This document shows, piece after piece, positions 39,677 through 47,711 of a DNA stretch of 64,000 bases. The DNA comes from JAXHMB01 sp034521755 (GTDB lineage: Bacteria > Bacteroidota > Rhodothermia > Balneolales > Balneolaceae), in assembly GCA_034521755.1 (NCBI GenBank), contig JAXHMB010000003.1, forward strand, positions 496,001 to 560,000, read 5' to 3'. Under the pieces are notes generated by a model. The model had not been told where the DNA came from, searched no databases, and was given only the letters and a program-made list of their open reading frames with translations. Each line of letters begins with the position of its first letter. Positions within the stretch are counted from its first letter, which is position 1. The translations under genes and the position numbers were made by a program.

Positions 39677-41233
39677 TTATCCGGCAATAGCTTCTTCTTT
39701 CTGTTCTGTTTTCTTTTCATCTTTCTTATCACTGTCAGGTACTGCCAGCGAAACAATAATAAATGCTATTAGCGATGCCGTAATTCCGAATACATTTGGA
39801 TCGAGGCCAGCTGGTAGTTGCTCTAAACCAATACTTATTGTTATCCCTCCCTCAATTAAATACGGTATAGGTGGAACGTTAATTAAAAATTCTAAGGGTA
39901 TTGCTATTTGTAGAAATAGAGTTGTTCCGCCACCTATCAGCATGGCCGCTATCGCACCAATACTGCTGCTCTTTTTCCAATATAAAGCACCTATGATAGG
40001 TACGAATAATCCTGACACCATGAAAGCATAAGAATAGAGCATAAGATCAAGGACACTGGTCATGGTTGTGGCAATCAGTAAAGCCGTAAGACCAATAATG
40101 AGAGTCGTAATTTGTGAGAACCTGAGGAAGGTATCACTTTGGTGATCCACATCTTTAAAATACCCGATAATATCGGAAACAACATTGCCCGATGAAGCCA
40201 TCAGGCAGCTATCGGCAGTTGAGAGTATAGCTGAAAAATAGGCCGACATCATAATGCCCATCAGACCTACCGGCAATACCGTTCTCAATAACATTGGCAA
40301 GCCGGTTTCGGGATCGGTTTCAGAAATATTTTGAGCACCCAGATAATCGAACATCCCTTGACCGGCACCCACCTTAGCAAACAGACCGAGTAATACTCCC
40401 ATGAATGCCATTACAGGCCATTCAAATAGTCCGGCCATATACCAGGCTCTCTTTGCCGTTTTCTCATCATTACAGGCGTATATTCGCTGGTAAAGCGTCA
40501 TACCTACAAACCATATGGGAATAATGGTAACGGCCCAGTAAACTACATTTTGCCAAGTGATATTAGTCAGTGAAAGTAACTGCGGATCGACTGTACTGGT
40601 GATGCCTTCCCATCCGCCTACGGCGGTGTATGAAATCGGAATTCCGATAAATATTAACCCTGTCATCAGTAGCGCCCACTGAAGAGTATCTGTATAAATG
40701 ACGGCCTTCAGGCCTCCCATCACGGTATAAACTACTGCAATGGTACCCATGATCAACAGGGCGGTATTCAGTTCAAGATTTGCAAAGGTACCGGTTGCCA
40801 GCTTGGCTCCTGCCAGTATTTGCGAGCTGGTAAAACCGGCATAACCTATGGCTGATATGATACCCGCAATTAAAGCTACGCGCGCATTAAAGTAGTATTT
40901 GAAAACTTCCGGAAAGGTATAGGCCTTATCAAAAGCCCGGTTACCCTTTACCTTCGGTATGAGAAAAACGGCGGCAAGCCAAGCACCAATCAGACCGGTA
41001 AAAAGCATCCATGAACCCGACAAGCCCATAGTAAATCCAAGCCCGCCCAGGCCTATAGAAAATCCGCCGCCTACATCTGTTGCAACTACCGAAAGCCCTA
41101 CATGCAGGCTGCTCATATTACGGCCGCCTACATAGTAATCATCAGCTCCTTTATTCCTTTTGAGGAAGAAAAAGCCAAAGCCCAACATGAGTATCATGTA
41201 GAGCACAAAAATGGAGAGATCAATCCAATGCAT
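39677..41233 (-). CDS. Sodium/solute symporter (SSS family)
   Basis: Inner-membrane Na+-coupled transporter of 518 residues with about 13 helices. It starts MHWIDLSIFVLYMILMLGFGFFF, then the SSS hallmark GADDYYVGGRNMSSLHVGLSVVATDVGGG, and the Na+-site-like region LSTADSCLMASSGNVVSDI. It ends in a charged tail (DKKDEKKTEQKEE). It differs clearly from the sugar-type symporter at 13.8-15.6 kb. It is the first gene of the minus-strand symporter-GNAT-racemase-M23 operon, so an amino-acid-like substrate is likely. A 204-nt gap separates it from divergent rocD. Confidence 0.92.
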   Translation of the reverse strand: MHWIDLSIFVLYMILMLGFGFFFLKRNKGADDYYVGGRNMSSLHVGLSVVATDVGGGFSIGLGGLGFTMGLSGSWMLFTGLIGAWLAAVFLIPKVKGNRAFDKAYTFPEVFKYYFNARVALIAGIISAIGYAGFTSSQILAGAKLATGTFANLELNTALLIMGTIAVVYTVMGGLKAVIYTDTLQWALLMTGLIFIGIPISYTAVGGWEGITSTVDPQLLSLTNITWQNVVYWAVTIIPIWFVGMTLYQRIYACNDEKTAKRAWYMAGLFEWPVMAFMGVLLGLFAKVGAGQGMFDYLGAQNISETDPETGLPMLLRTVLPVGLMGIMMSAYFSAILSTADSCLMASSGNVVSDIIGYFKDVDHQSDTFLRFSQITTLIIGLTALLIATTMTSVLDLMLYSYAFMVSGLFVPIIGALYWKKSSSIGAIAAMLIGGGTTLFLQIAIPLEFLINVPPIPYLIEGGITISIGLEQLPAGLDPNVFGITASLIAFIIVSLAVPDSDKKDEKKTEQKEEAIAG

Positions 41234-41437
41234 AGAAAGGCAAGTAAATTAATCTACCGGTTGTGGTAAAAAATTGATTATGCTTAAATTTTTTCCGGTT
41301 ACAATGGATTTACTTCAATATACCGGTTAAAGCCTGCTTATGTCAAACCACATTTCCCTAATATTTTGGTACTTAATATTTTAACCTGTCAATGGAACCT
41401 GCTATCTTAGAGAAAAGATTAAACTGACTTTTTTCTC

Positions 41438-42673
41438 ATGATCACTACTAAAGAATCCATTGCACTTGAAGACAAATACGGCGCTCATAACTATCATCCC
41501 CTGCCCGTGGTATTATCCAAAGGCGAAGGTGTTTTTGTTTGGGACCCGGAAGGCAATAAATACTATGATTTTCTGTCTGCATATTCTGCAGTAAACCAGG
41601 GACATGGGCACCCTAAAATTATCAATGCTCTTAAAGAGCAATCAGAAAAATTGACACTTGTGTCTCGTGCTTTTTACAGCGATATGCTTGGCGTTTATGA
41701 AGAATATATGCACAATTATTTTGGCTACGACAAGCTCCTGCCCATGAATACCGGCGCTGAAGGAGTAGAAACAGCCATCAAGTTATGTAGAAAATGGTCG
41801 TATGAGAAAAAAGGGCTCACCCCTGAAAAAGCTATGATTGCTGTGGCGAAAGGGAATTTTCATGGAAGGACTACCAGTATCATTTCTTTTTCTAATGATC
41901 CCGTAGCGCGCAAGAATTTTGGACCGTATACTCCGGGATTCATGTCGGTTCCATACAATGATTTACATGCTTTGGAAGAAGCCCTTAAACACAAAGAGAT
42001 TGCCGGTTTTTTAGTTGAGCCTATTCAGGGTGAGGCCGGAGTAATAGTACCGGATGATGGATACCTGAAAGAAGCCTATGAACTCTGCCAAAAATACAAC
42101 GCTCTCTTTATTGCTGATGAAATACAAACCGGGATTGCCCGCACCGGCAAACTGCTGTGCGTGGATCATGAAAACGTGCGTCCTGATATTGTCATTCTGG
42201 GAAAAGCTTTATCCGGCGGTGTGTATCCGGTTTCTGCTGTACTGGCTGATGATGAGATCATGGAGTGCATTCGTCCCGGTGAACACGGTTCAACCTATGG
42301 CGGCAATCCCCTGGCTTGTGCTGTAGCCATGGCAGCTTTGGATGTAGTAAAAGAAGAGAAGCTGGCTGAAAATGCTGAAAAGCTTGGAAAGATCTTTCGT
42401 AAAGGAATGGAGAACCTTTCTCAAAAAACAGATCTCATAAAACTGGTACGGGGCAAAGGGCTGCTTAATGCTGTGGTAATTAACGACAGTCCCGAGAGTA
42501 ACACTGCCTGGAACATATGTGTACGCCTTAAGGAAAATGGGCTGTTGGCTAAGCCAACACATGGGAATATCATAAGGTTTGCCCCTCCGCTCGTAATGAC
42601 AGAAGAACAGCTTAATGAGTGTATCGATATTATTTCTGAAACTGTAATGGAATTTGAAAACGTAACTGTTTAA
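41438..42673 (+). CDS. rocD: Ornithine-oxo-acid aminotransferase
   Basis: Class III PLP aminotransferase that converts ornithine to glutamate semialdehyde. The 411 residues begin with EDKYGAHNYHPLPVVLSKGEGVFVWDPEG and YDFLSAYSAVNQGH, the specific RocD/OAT blocks. They include the MNTGAEGVETAIKL region, LFIADEIQTGIARTGK with the PLP aspartate, and the Schiff-base lysine in VILGKALSGGVYPVSAVL. The length matches bacterial RocD. It is divergent from the symporter-racemase operon; both probably share a control region at 41234-41437. The gene runs on its own; the following 180 nt are the repeat-rich region. Confidence 0.95.
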   Translation: MITTKESIALEDKYGAHNYHPLPVVLSKGEGVFVWDPEGNKYYDFLSAYSAVNQGHGHPKIINALKEQSEKLTLVSRAFYSDMLGVYEEYMHNYFGYDKLLPMNTGAEGVETAIKLCRKWSYEKKGLTPEKAMIAVAKGNFHGRTTSIISFSNDPVARKNFGPYTPGFMSVPYNDLHALEEALKHKEIAGFLVEPIQGEAGVIVPDDGYLKEAYELCQKYNALFIADEIQTGIARTGKLLCVDHENVRPDIVILGKALSGGVYPVSAVLADDEIMECIRPGEHGSTYGGNPLACAVAMAALDVVKEEKLAENAEKLGKIFRKGMENLSQKTDLIKLVRGKGLLNAVVINDSPESNTAWNICVRLKENGLLAKPTHGNIIRFAPPLVMTEEQLNECIDIISETVMEFENVTV

Positions 42674-42815
42674 TGGAACGCGGATGCCGCGGATTGTATG
42701 GTTGGGCACGGATAAAATTAAGGAGATAACTTAAATCCAGCGTCATCAGCCCAATCAGTTTCAATCTGTGGCACAAAATAGGGTGGTAAGATTCTTCCAA
42801 TAGAAATGCCCTCGA
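42674..42815. other. Intergenic spacer with a short GCGGAT-type repeat
   Basis: Contains GCGGATGCCGCGGAT just after the rocD stop, an imperfect palindrome of the sort often seen scattered through Bacteroidota genomes, then plain A/T-rich DNA up to the first tRNA relic. No gene is seen. Confidence 0.4.
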
Positions 42816-42860
42816 GAACCTGCGTCCGCCAGCCGGCGGATATGAGCCCGACGAGCTACC
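42816..42860 (-). other. tRNA-fMet relic A with inserted palindrome
   Basis: On the minus strand it reads GGTAGCTCGTCGGGCTCATA as in the intact tRNA-fMet at 45.2 kb (D arm to anticodon CAT), then TCCGCC-GGCT-GGCGGA, a 6-bp hairpin replacing the rest of the anticodon arm and variable loop, then GCAGGTTC, the start of the T arm. Acceptor strands are missing, so it cannot be a tRNA. Confidence 0.8.
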
Positions 42861-43113
42861 GGTCGTACTTCTTTTCTATCAAATCCCAGATAAACTTCCG
42901 CCCTTTAGCCGTCTTCAATTGTTTCTCTCTCCTCATTGCTTCAGCTTTCGTTTCGAACTCTTCGGTATGCACAATTTCCCAGGGCCTGAATTGAATCGTC
43001 CATCCTTTCTTTCCAAGTTTGTTATGAGAAAGCATGCGTGCATCCAGATCAGAAGTGAAGCCTACATATATTTTATCATAAGAAGGGGAATACAATGCGT
43101 AAACAGTAAACAT
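42856..43113 (-). CDS. GIY-YIG nuclease family protein, copy A
   Basis: Small single-domain nuclease of 85 residues. The GIY-YIG core is visible as VYALYSPSYDKIYVGFT (the Y..Y/YVG strands), followed by the conserved arginine in LDARMLSHN and the catalytic-helix glutamate in EEFETKAEAMRREKQLK. The family is the UPF0213/YhbQ-like group of stand-alone GIY-YIG proteins; substrate unknown. The stop codon TAG belongs to the tRNA relic (GGTAG), and the gene lies downstream of a terminator that follows a tRNA tip. Proteins of copies A and B are nearly identical, the first 73 residues differing at only a few places. Confidence 0.85.
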   Translation of the reverse strand: MFTVYALYSPSYDKIYVGFTSDLDARMLSHNKLGKKGWTIQFRPWEIVHTEEFETKAEAMRREKQLKTAKGRKFIWDLIEKKYDR

Positions 43114-43125
43114 AAGCTCAGAATA

Positions 43126-43160
43126 AAAAAAGGCCTTAGCACCATGCTAAAGCCTTTTGA
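43126..43160 (-). terminator. Terminator in repeat A
   Basis: AAGGCTTTAGCA and TGCTAAGGCCTT pair around TGG on the minus strand, followed by a run of T. It is a copy of the terminator behind the intact tRNA-fMet at 45.2 kb. Confidence 0.75.
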
Positions 43161-43237
43161 TAGTGGCGGGGGCATCCCGAGGAATTGGGAGAACCTGCGC
43201 CAGCCGGACGGCGGATATGAGCCCGACGAGCTACCGG

Positions 43238-43486
43238 TCATACTTCTTCTATCAAATCCAGACCAAACTTCCGCCCTTTAGCTGTCTTCAATTGTTCCTC
43301 TCTCCTCATTGCTTCAGCTTTCGTTTCGAACTCTTCGGTATGCACAATTTCCCAGGGCCTGAATTGAATCGTCCATCCTTTCTTTCCAAGTTTGTTATGA
43401 GAAAGCATGCGTGCATCCAGGTCAGCGGTGTAACCGACATATATTTTATCATAAGAAGGGGAATATAATGCGTAAACAGTAAACAT
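43238..43486 (-). CDS. GIY-YIG nuclease family protein, copy B
   Basis: 82 residues, with the same GIY-YIG core as copy A (YVGYT, arginine in LDARML, glutamate in EEFETKAEAMRREEQLK). It ends slightly earlier, at GLDLIEEV, because a TGA is reached just before the tRNA relic. A terminator hairpin lies just before its start. As in copy A, transcription must begin after that terminator or read through it; no promoter is obvious in the 10-15 nt available. Confidence 0.85.
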   Translation of the reverse strand: MFTVYALYSPSYDKIYVGYTADLDARMLSHNKLGKKGWTIQFRPWEIVHTEEFETKAEAMRREEQLKTAKGRKFGLDLIEEV

Positions 43487-43494
43487 AAGCTCAG

Positions 43495-43530
43495 AATAAA
43501 AAAAGGCCTTAGCACCATGCTAAAGCCTTT
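43495..43530 (-). terminator. Terminator in repeat B
   Basis: Same hairpin and T-run as in repeats A and C. Confidence 0.75.
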
Positions 43531-43556
43531 TGATAGTGGCGGGGGCATCCCGAGGA

Positions 43557-43797
43557 CTCTGTTAGACTTACCATCTATTGAGAATGGGGAAAATCTTACC
43601 ATTTTTAAAATACCAGCCCACCGGAGACAGGCTAACCCGAGGAAGAGAGTTAGACTCTATGTCCCGAATCAGTCCCTCCGGTTGTTGGTATTACTCAAAC
43701 CTAAATAGCATTCTAGCTGAAAACTATGAACAGAGTCAGGTCCGGTAATACCGTGCTGGTAATTAAAACATAAACCATTGAAAGATGAGAATTATTG
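43557..43797 (+). ncRNA. Candidate bridge RNA region of the IS110 element
   Basis: IS110-group elements encode a structured guide (bridge) RNA in the non-coding left end, before the transposase. This 241-nt stretch is the right size and position. Self-complementary pieces are visible: CCGGAG (43621-43626) with CTCCGG (43676-43681), enclosing AGAGT-TAG-ACTCT (43646-43658), and CGGT/ACCG further down. Loop assignments are not determined. Confidence 0.45.
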
Positions 43798-44821
43798 ATG
43801 TCTACGACAAATCTTAGCAATACAAAATACTACGTTGGAATCGATATTTCGAAAGCAACCCTGGATTGCTGGATTCGACCGGCCGGGAACCATCTGTGCT
43901 GTAAAAACGAACGCCAGTGGATTTGATCAGCTGTTACAATGGATGGGCGATCAAGGCTGCACGGTGGATAACACCGTTATGTGCATGGAGAACACCGGCA
44001 TTTATGGAAAACGGTTGTTGGTGGCTCTCACTGAAGCCGGCTGGCCTACTGCGGTTGAGAAAACCACCGTAACCGATAAGGTCGGTCCCGAGCACGACCG
44101 CAAAGAGGATGAGTTCGATGCGAGTCTTCTCGCTGAGTACGCGGATCGCTTTGCTGACCAACTTCATATAACCACCCCACCCGAAGAGGCCTTAGACCAG
44201 ATAAAGCAACTCTATAGCGAGCGACGTCGACTGGTGCGCCAGCGGACAGCGACCAAAACCAAGCAAACCCAGTCGACCCAGCAGCCGCATTGCCTACAAC
44301 TGCTTCGACACGGATGGAACCGGCAGCTGGAGTTCCTGGACAAACAAATTGAGACCTTGGAGTCCCGGATCGCCCAAATTATAGAAGCCCACGAGGGGCT
44401 TTGTAGCTATTTTACGCTGTTGCAGAGTATTCCTGGTGTAGCTGAAGTAACAGCTTGGTTATGGTTGATTCATTTTTATGGGCAACCAAAGCTAAATCCA
44501 AAGAAAATTGCCTCTCGATTTGGAGTAGCCCCGCACACTCACGAGTCAGGATCTTCGGTCCGCGGGAAAACCAGATCGAGTGGTCACGGGGCCTCTGAAA
44601 TGCGTTCAACCATGACCCTGGCGGCCCGTTCAGCCAGTACGCACTATGATCGTTTTAAAGCCTATAAACAAAAGAAACTCGATGAGGGAAAATGTTGGCC
44701 TGTTGTACGAAATAATTTGGTAAATAAATTAATCACCATAATGTGTGCCATATGGAACAGCGGCCAGCCATACGATCCGGATCACACCTCACGATTTGAC
44801 CGGGAGAAAAAAGCTGCATAA
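43798..44821 (+). pseudogene. IS110-family transposase (DEDD type), one frameshift
   Basis: The natural start is ATG 43798 (MSTTNLSNTKYYVGIDISKATLDCWIRPAG), which carries the first catalytic Asp in VGIDISK. That frame ends after 42 codons; one extra base around 43895-43905 (just before or in an A5 run) shifts it to the frame running to 44821. The latter holds ENTGIY, ...DRKEDEFDASLLAEYADRF with further catalytic acids, and the C-terminal Transposase_20 domain (SIPGVAEVTAWLWL, RFGVAPHTHESGSS). Joined length is about 340 residues, normal for the family. With the break the element should be inactive, unless it is a sequence error. Confidence 0.85.
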
Positions 44822-45147
44822 TACTTGCAAAAGTCATAGCATTCGGGAGAACCTGCGTCCGCCAGCCGGCGGATATGAGCCCGACGAGCTACCGGTCGTA
44901 CTTCTTTTCTATTAAATCCCAAATAAACCTTCCGCCCTTTAGCCGTCTTTAGTTGCTTCTCTCTGTTCATTGCTTCAGCTTTCGTTTCGAACTCTTCGGT
45001 ATGCACAATTTCCCAGGGCCTGAATTGAATCGTCCATCCTTTCTTTCCAAGTTTGTTATGAGAAAGCATGCGTGCATCCAGGTCAGAGGTGTAACCGACA
45101 TATATTTTATCATAAGAAGGGGAATATAATGCGTAAACAGTAAACAT
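44782..45147 (-). CDS. GIY-YIG nuclease family protein, copy C (C-terminal frameshift)
   Basis: Starts as copies A and B (VYALYSPSYDKIYVGYT, LDARMLSHN, FETKAEAMNREKQLK) but one extra G near 44930 changes the frame after GRK. As a result it reads through the tRNA-fMet relic (encoding VARRAHIRRLADAG) and into the 3' flank of the IS110 element, giving 121 residues instead of about 85. The GIY-YIG core is intact, so it may still be active; the tail is not a real domain. It is the closest copy to the intact tRNA-fMet and to its terminator. Confidence 0.75.
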   Translation of the reverse strand: MFTVYALYSPSYDKIYVGYTSDLDARMLSHNKLGKKGWTIQFRPWEIVHTEEFETKAEAMNREKQLKTAKGRKVYLGFNRKEVRPVARRAHIRRLADAGSPECYDFCKYYAAFFSRSNREV

Positions 45148-45197
45148 AAGCTCAGAATAAAAAAAGGCCTTAGCACCATGCTAAAGCCTTTTGATAG

Positions 45198-45207
<10 letters not shown>
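44849..45207. repeat. Direct repeat C, merging into the intact tRNA-fMet
   Basis: Third unit of about 355 bp. Relic with standard palindrome at 44849-44893 (TCCGCC 44858-44863, AGCC, GGCGGA 44868-44873), GIY-YIG gene, terminator, and then the intact tRNA in place of the tRNA tip. It is the probable source of copies A and B. Confidence 0.88.
45158..45190 (-). terminator. Terminator of tRNA-fMet
   Basis: Minus-strand stem AAGGCTTTAGCA / TGCTAAGGCCTT (one G-T pair) around TGG and a T7 run, eight nt after the tRNA 3' end. Confidence 0.85.
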
Positions 45208-45270
<63 letters not shown>

Positions 45271-45301
45271 ATATAAATTCATTTATTCATCGCGAACATT
45301 T

Positions 45302-45334
45302 GAACCTGCGTCCGCCAGCCGGCGGATATGAGCC
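45302..45334 (-). other. tRNA-fMet relic D with palindrome, upstream of the intact tRNA
   Basis: Contains the T-arm start, the same TCCGCC-AGCC-GGCGGA palindrome (45311-45326) and ATGAGCC of the anticodon stem, but then diverges. It is on the promoter side of the intact tRNA, so the element flanks it on both sides. Confidence 0.7.
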
Positions 45335-45462
45335 GGATTTCAACATCAAATCAGACCCGCGATGTAAGACTCCAATAATAAGGGTTGACATAGGTACTTG
45401 TCAATACTAAATTAACTATTCTTTTCTGAACCAATAACAGATTTAAAACCACTCATATCCTT

Positions 45463-46833
45463 ATGGCTATTGATACAAAGGTCAATCCTCAGCAAGTACA
45501 TAAAATATTAGATAAACATATTCTTACCGATGGATATGATCTTGTGCTTGATCTTGAAAAAAGTGAAGGAATTTACCTATATGATTCAAAAAGCGGCAAC
45601 CGTTACCTCGACTTTTTCACTTTCTTTGCTTCCAATCCTCTTGGGATGAATCATCCGCGCTTGGCTAACGAAGAGTTTATCCAAAAAATTGGAAAAGCTG
45701 CCGTCAACAAGCCTTCAAATTCTGATGTATATACAGAGGCCATGGCTGAATTTGTAGATCACTTTGACCGAGTGGGTATTCCTGACTATATGCCCTATTC
45801 TTTCTTTGTTTCAGGTGGTGCCCTAGCAGTAGAAAACGCTCTTAAAGTAGCATTTGACTGGAAAGTGCAAAAGAATTTCCAAAAAGGGTATCGACAGGAA
45901 AAAGGTCATAAGGTACTACACTTTGAAAAAGCTTTTCATGGCCGATCGGGTTATACCATGTCACTCACAAACACAAAGCCGGGCAAAGTAAAATACTTTC
46001 CAAAGTTTGACTGGCCGCGTGTGGTAAATCCGGTTATGAAGTACCCGGAAACTAAAGAACACATCCGGCAGGCTGAAATGATGGAACAAAAAGCCATAGC
46101 TCAAGCTGAACGCTACTTTGAGATGTATAAAGATGATATTGCATGCATCATCATTGAACCTATTCAAGGGGAAGGCGGCGACAACCATTTCAGGCTTGAA
46201 TTTCATCAGGCACTTCGGGATTTGGCTGACAAACACGAAGCATTGCTTATTTATGATGAGGTACAAACCGGAGTTGGGCTGACCGGTAAATTCTGGGCTC
46301 ATGAACATTATGTAAAACCTGATATTCTGGCCTTCGGTAAAAAAGCACAGGTTTGTGGAATTCTCTCAAATACAAGAGTGGATGATATTGAAACAAACTG
46401 TTTTCATGTTTCTTCAAGGATAAATTCTACGTGGGGCGGCAACCTCGTTGATATGGTCCGCTTTGGACGCATTCTCCAGGTCATAGAAGAAGAAAACCTG
46501 GTAGAAAACGCCGCTTCCGTTGGAGGATATCTGCAAGAAAAAATTATAGCACTCTCTGAAGAATTCGAACATTTCACCAATCCTCGAGGAAAAGGACTTT
46601 TCTGTGCTATAGACCTGCCCGATGCTCATGCAAGAGATGCTGTAGTTAAAGAATGTTTCAACCATAATCTTATGATCTTATCTTGTGGAGAACGCAGCAT
46701 CCGGTTCCGTCCCCCATTGACAGTACAAAAAGATCATATTGATGAAGGCATTGAAATCATCAAGAAAGCCTATAAAAAAGCCGCCGACAGATGCCCCGTT
46801 TTAAAACGAAATGTTGGAGATAACGGACATTAA
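45463..46833 (+). CDS. lat: L-lysine 6-aminotransferase
   Basis: Class III PLP enzyme that moves the epsilon-amino group of lysine to 2-oxoglutarate, giving 2-aminoadipate semialdehyde. The 456 residues carry the Lat-type blocks DLEKSEGIYLYDSKSG, DFFTFFASNPLGMNHP, SFFVSGGALAVENALK, LHFEKAFHGRSGYTMSLTN and the PLP sites IYDEVQTGVGLTG and LAFGKKAQVCGI (Schiff-base lysine). The length is normal. It stands alone after the tRNA region and converges with the SDR gene. With rocD 3 kb upstream and an aldehyde dehydrogenase at 60 kb it suggests use of lysine and ornithine. Confidence 0.94.
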   Translation: MAIDTKVNPQQVHKILDKHILTDGYDLVLDLEKSEGIYLYDSKSGNRYLDFFTFFASNPLGMNHPRLANEEFIQKIGKAAVNKPSNSDVYTEAMAEFVDHFDRVGIPDYMPYSFFVSGGALAVENALKVAFDWKVQKNFQKGYRQEKGHKVLHFEKAFHGRSGYTMSLTNTKPGKVKYFPKFDWPRVVNPVMKYPETKEHIRQAEMMEQKAIAQAERYFEMYKDDIACIIIEPIQGEGGDNHFRLEFHQALRDLADKHEALLIYDEVQTGVGLTGKFWAHEHYVKPDILAFGKKAQVCGILSNTRVDDIETNCFHVSSRINSTWGGNLVDMVRFGRILQVIEEENLVENAASVGGYLQEKIIALSEEFEHFTNPRGKGLFCAIDLPDAHARDAVVKECFNHNLMILSCGERSIRFRPPLTVQKDHIDEGIEIIKKAYKKAADRCPVLKRNVGDNGH

Positions 46834-46868
46834 TTAATCCTGTTGTCAGTTATTGCTAACCGGCAAGA

Positions 46869-47588
46869 TCAAACCATCTGATGTGATTCAGGCTGTATCG
46901 TTATTTCATTGAGTACTGAATCAGCTGGCTGATTGGCTGCATAGTAGATGGCTTTGCCCACTTCTTCGGGCGTAAGCATTTTATCCGATTGTACTCTCAT
47001 GTCAACGAGCTTATCATCCCAGAACGGAGTATCTACACCGCCAAGATGCATCAGTGTGAATTTAATACCACTTCTCTTGTTTTCTTCAATAAGTGATTTG
47101 GTAAATCCTGTGACTGCAAACTTGGAAGCTGCATAAACCGATGAGTTTTTCATCGGATATTTGCCCAGAGTACCCGGCAACATTATTACCCTACCCTTCT
47201 TTTCAGTTGCCATATGACGTACTACCGTTTGTGTAACCAAGAATGTTCCATACACATTAGTGTTAATAACTTCTTTGGCATTATCCGGTTTAATATCCAA
47301 CAGTGGCTGTATTAGGCCACGGCCAAAAGCATTAACTAATACATCGATGCTTCCAAGATCTTCATTTATCTCTCTTACCATTGTTGAAACCGAAGCCAGG
47401 TCTGTTACCTCAACTCCTATCACAAAAGCTTCGCCCCCATTATTGTTAATCTCTTTGGCAACTTCCTCTGCTTTATCCTGATTACGGGCAGCCAGAACAA
47501 CCTTAGCCCCGGCTTGACCAAACACTTTGCCTGCTGCACTTCCAATTCCGCCTGATCCTCCAACAATAAGTACTACTTTACCTTTCAT
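46869..47588 (-). CDS. SDR-family oxidoreductase
   Basis: Short-chain dehydrogenase/reductase of 239 residues, NAD(P)-binding. The cofactor motif is in VLIVGGSGGIGSAAGK (a G-rich variant of TGxxxGIG), with NAFG in place of NNAG, and the catalytic YxxxK in SSVYAASKFAV. A C-terminal motif (ADSVLNEITIQP) is typical of the clan. It is 3-oxoacyl-ACP-reductase-like, but the substrate is unknown. It follows the purL terminator on the same strand and converges with lat. Confidence 0.9.
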   Translation of the reverse strand: MKGKVVLIVGGSGGIGSAAGKVFGQAGAKVVLAARNQDKAEEVAKEINNNGGEAFVIGVEVTDLASVSTMVREINEDLGSIDVLVNAFGRGLIQPLLDIKPDNAKEVINTNVYGTFLVTQTVVRHMATEKKGRVIMLPGTLGKYPMKNSSVYAASKFAVTGFTKSLIEENKRSGIKFTLMHLGGVDTPFWDDKLVDMRVQSDKMLTPEEVGKAIYYAANQPADSVLNEITIQPESHQMV

Positions 47589-47661
47589 AAATAAATTTAA
47601 CTATGGTATTTGAGTTAATGTGTCTATTCAATTTTTCTGCACTCTATTTCGTTCACCAAAT

Positions 47662-47688
47662 AAAAAAAGGCTCCGCTTGGAGCCCTTT
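47662..47688 (-). terminator. Terminator of purL
   Basis: Minus strand: GGCTCC-AAGC-GGAGCC followed by seven T, about 25 nt after the purL stop. Confidence 0.88.
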
Positions 47689-47711
47689 AAAAATTTAAGT
47701 TTGGAAATATT

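Larger units (their letters stand above)
42816..43173. repeat. Direct repeat A (tRNA relic + GIY-YIG gene + terminator + tRNA 3' tip)
   Basis: First of three near-identical units of about 355 bp. In plus-strand order: a relic of tRNA-fMet with an internal palindrome (42816-42860), an antisense GIY-YIG gene, a terminator hairpin, and 10 bp matching the tRNA 3' tip (43164-43173). Confidence 0.9.
43191..43547. repeat. Direct repeat B (tRNA relic + GIY-YIG gene + terminator + tRNA 3' tip)
   Basis: Second unit, about 357 bp, with the same order as repeat A. The relic's palindrome is altered (GCCAGCCGGACGGC rather than the standard form). The tRNA 3' tip is at 43537-43547. It is followed directly by the IS110-family element. 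Confidence 0.9.
43557..44840 (+). mobile_element. IS110-family insertion sequence
   Basis: About 1.28 kb. The boundaries come from comparison with the uninterrupted spacer between repeats A and B: the spacer reads CCCGAGGA followed by ATTGGGAGAACC, and the element separates exactly these parts (left junction after 43556, right junction near 44840-44844). It has no terminal inverted repeats or target duplication that I can see, as expected for IS110. It consists of a 241-nt non-coding left part and one transposase gene. Confidence 0.8.

Noticed and set aside
42816..42860. Additional tRNA genes at the relics
   Set aside because: They keep only the middle of tRNA-fMet, have a foreign hairpin in the anticodon arm and no acceptor stem.
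42806..43468. Plus-strand ORFs across the GIY-YIG repeats
   Set aside because: They are antisense to the GIY-YIG genes and include tRNA relic sequence; no family motif.
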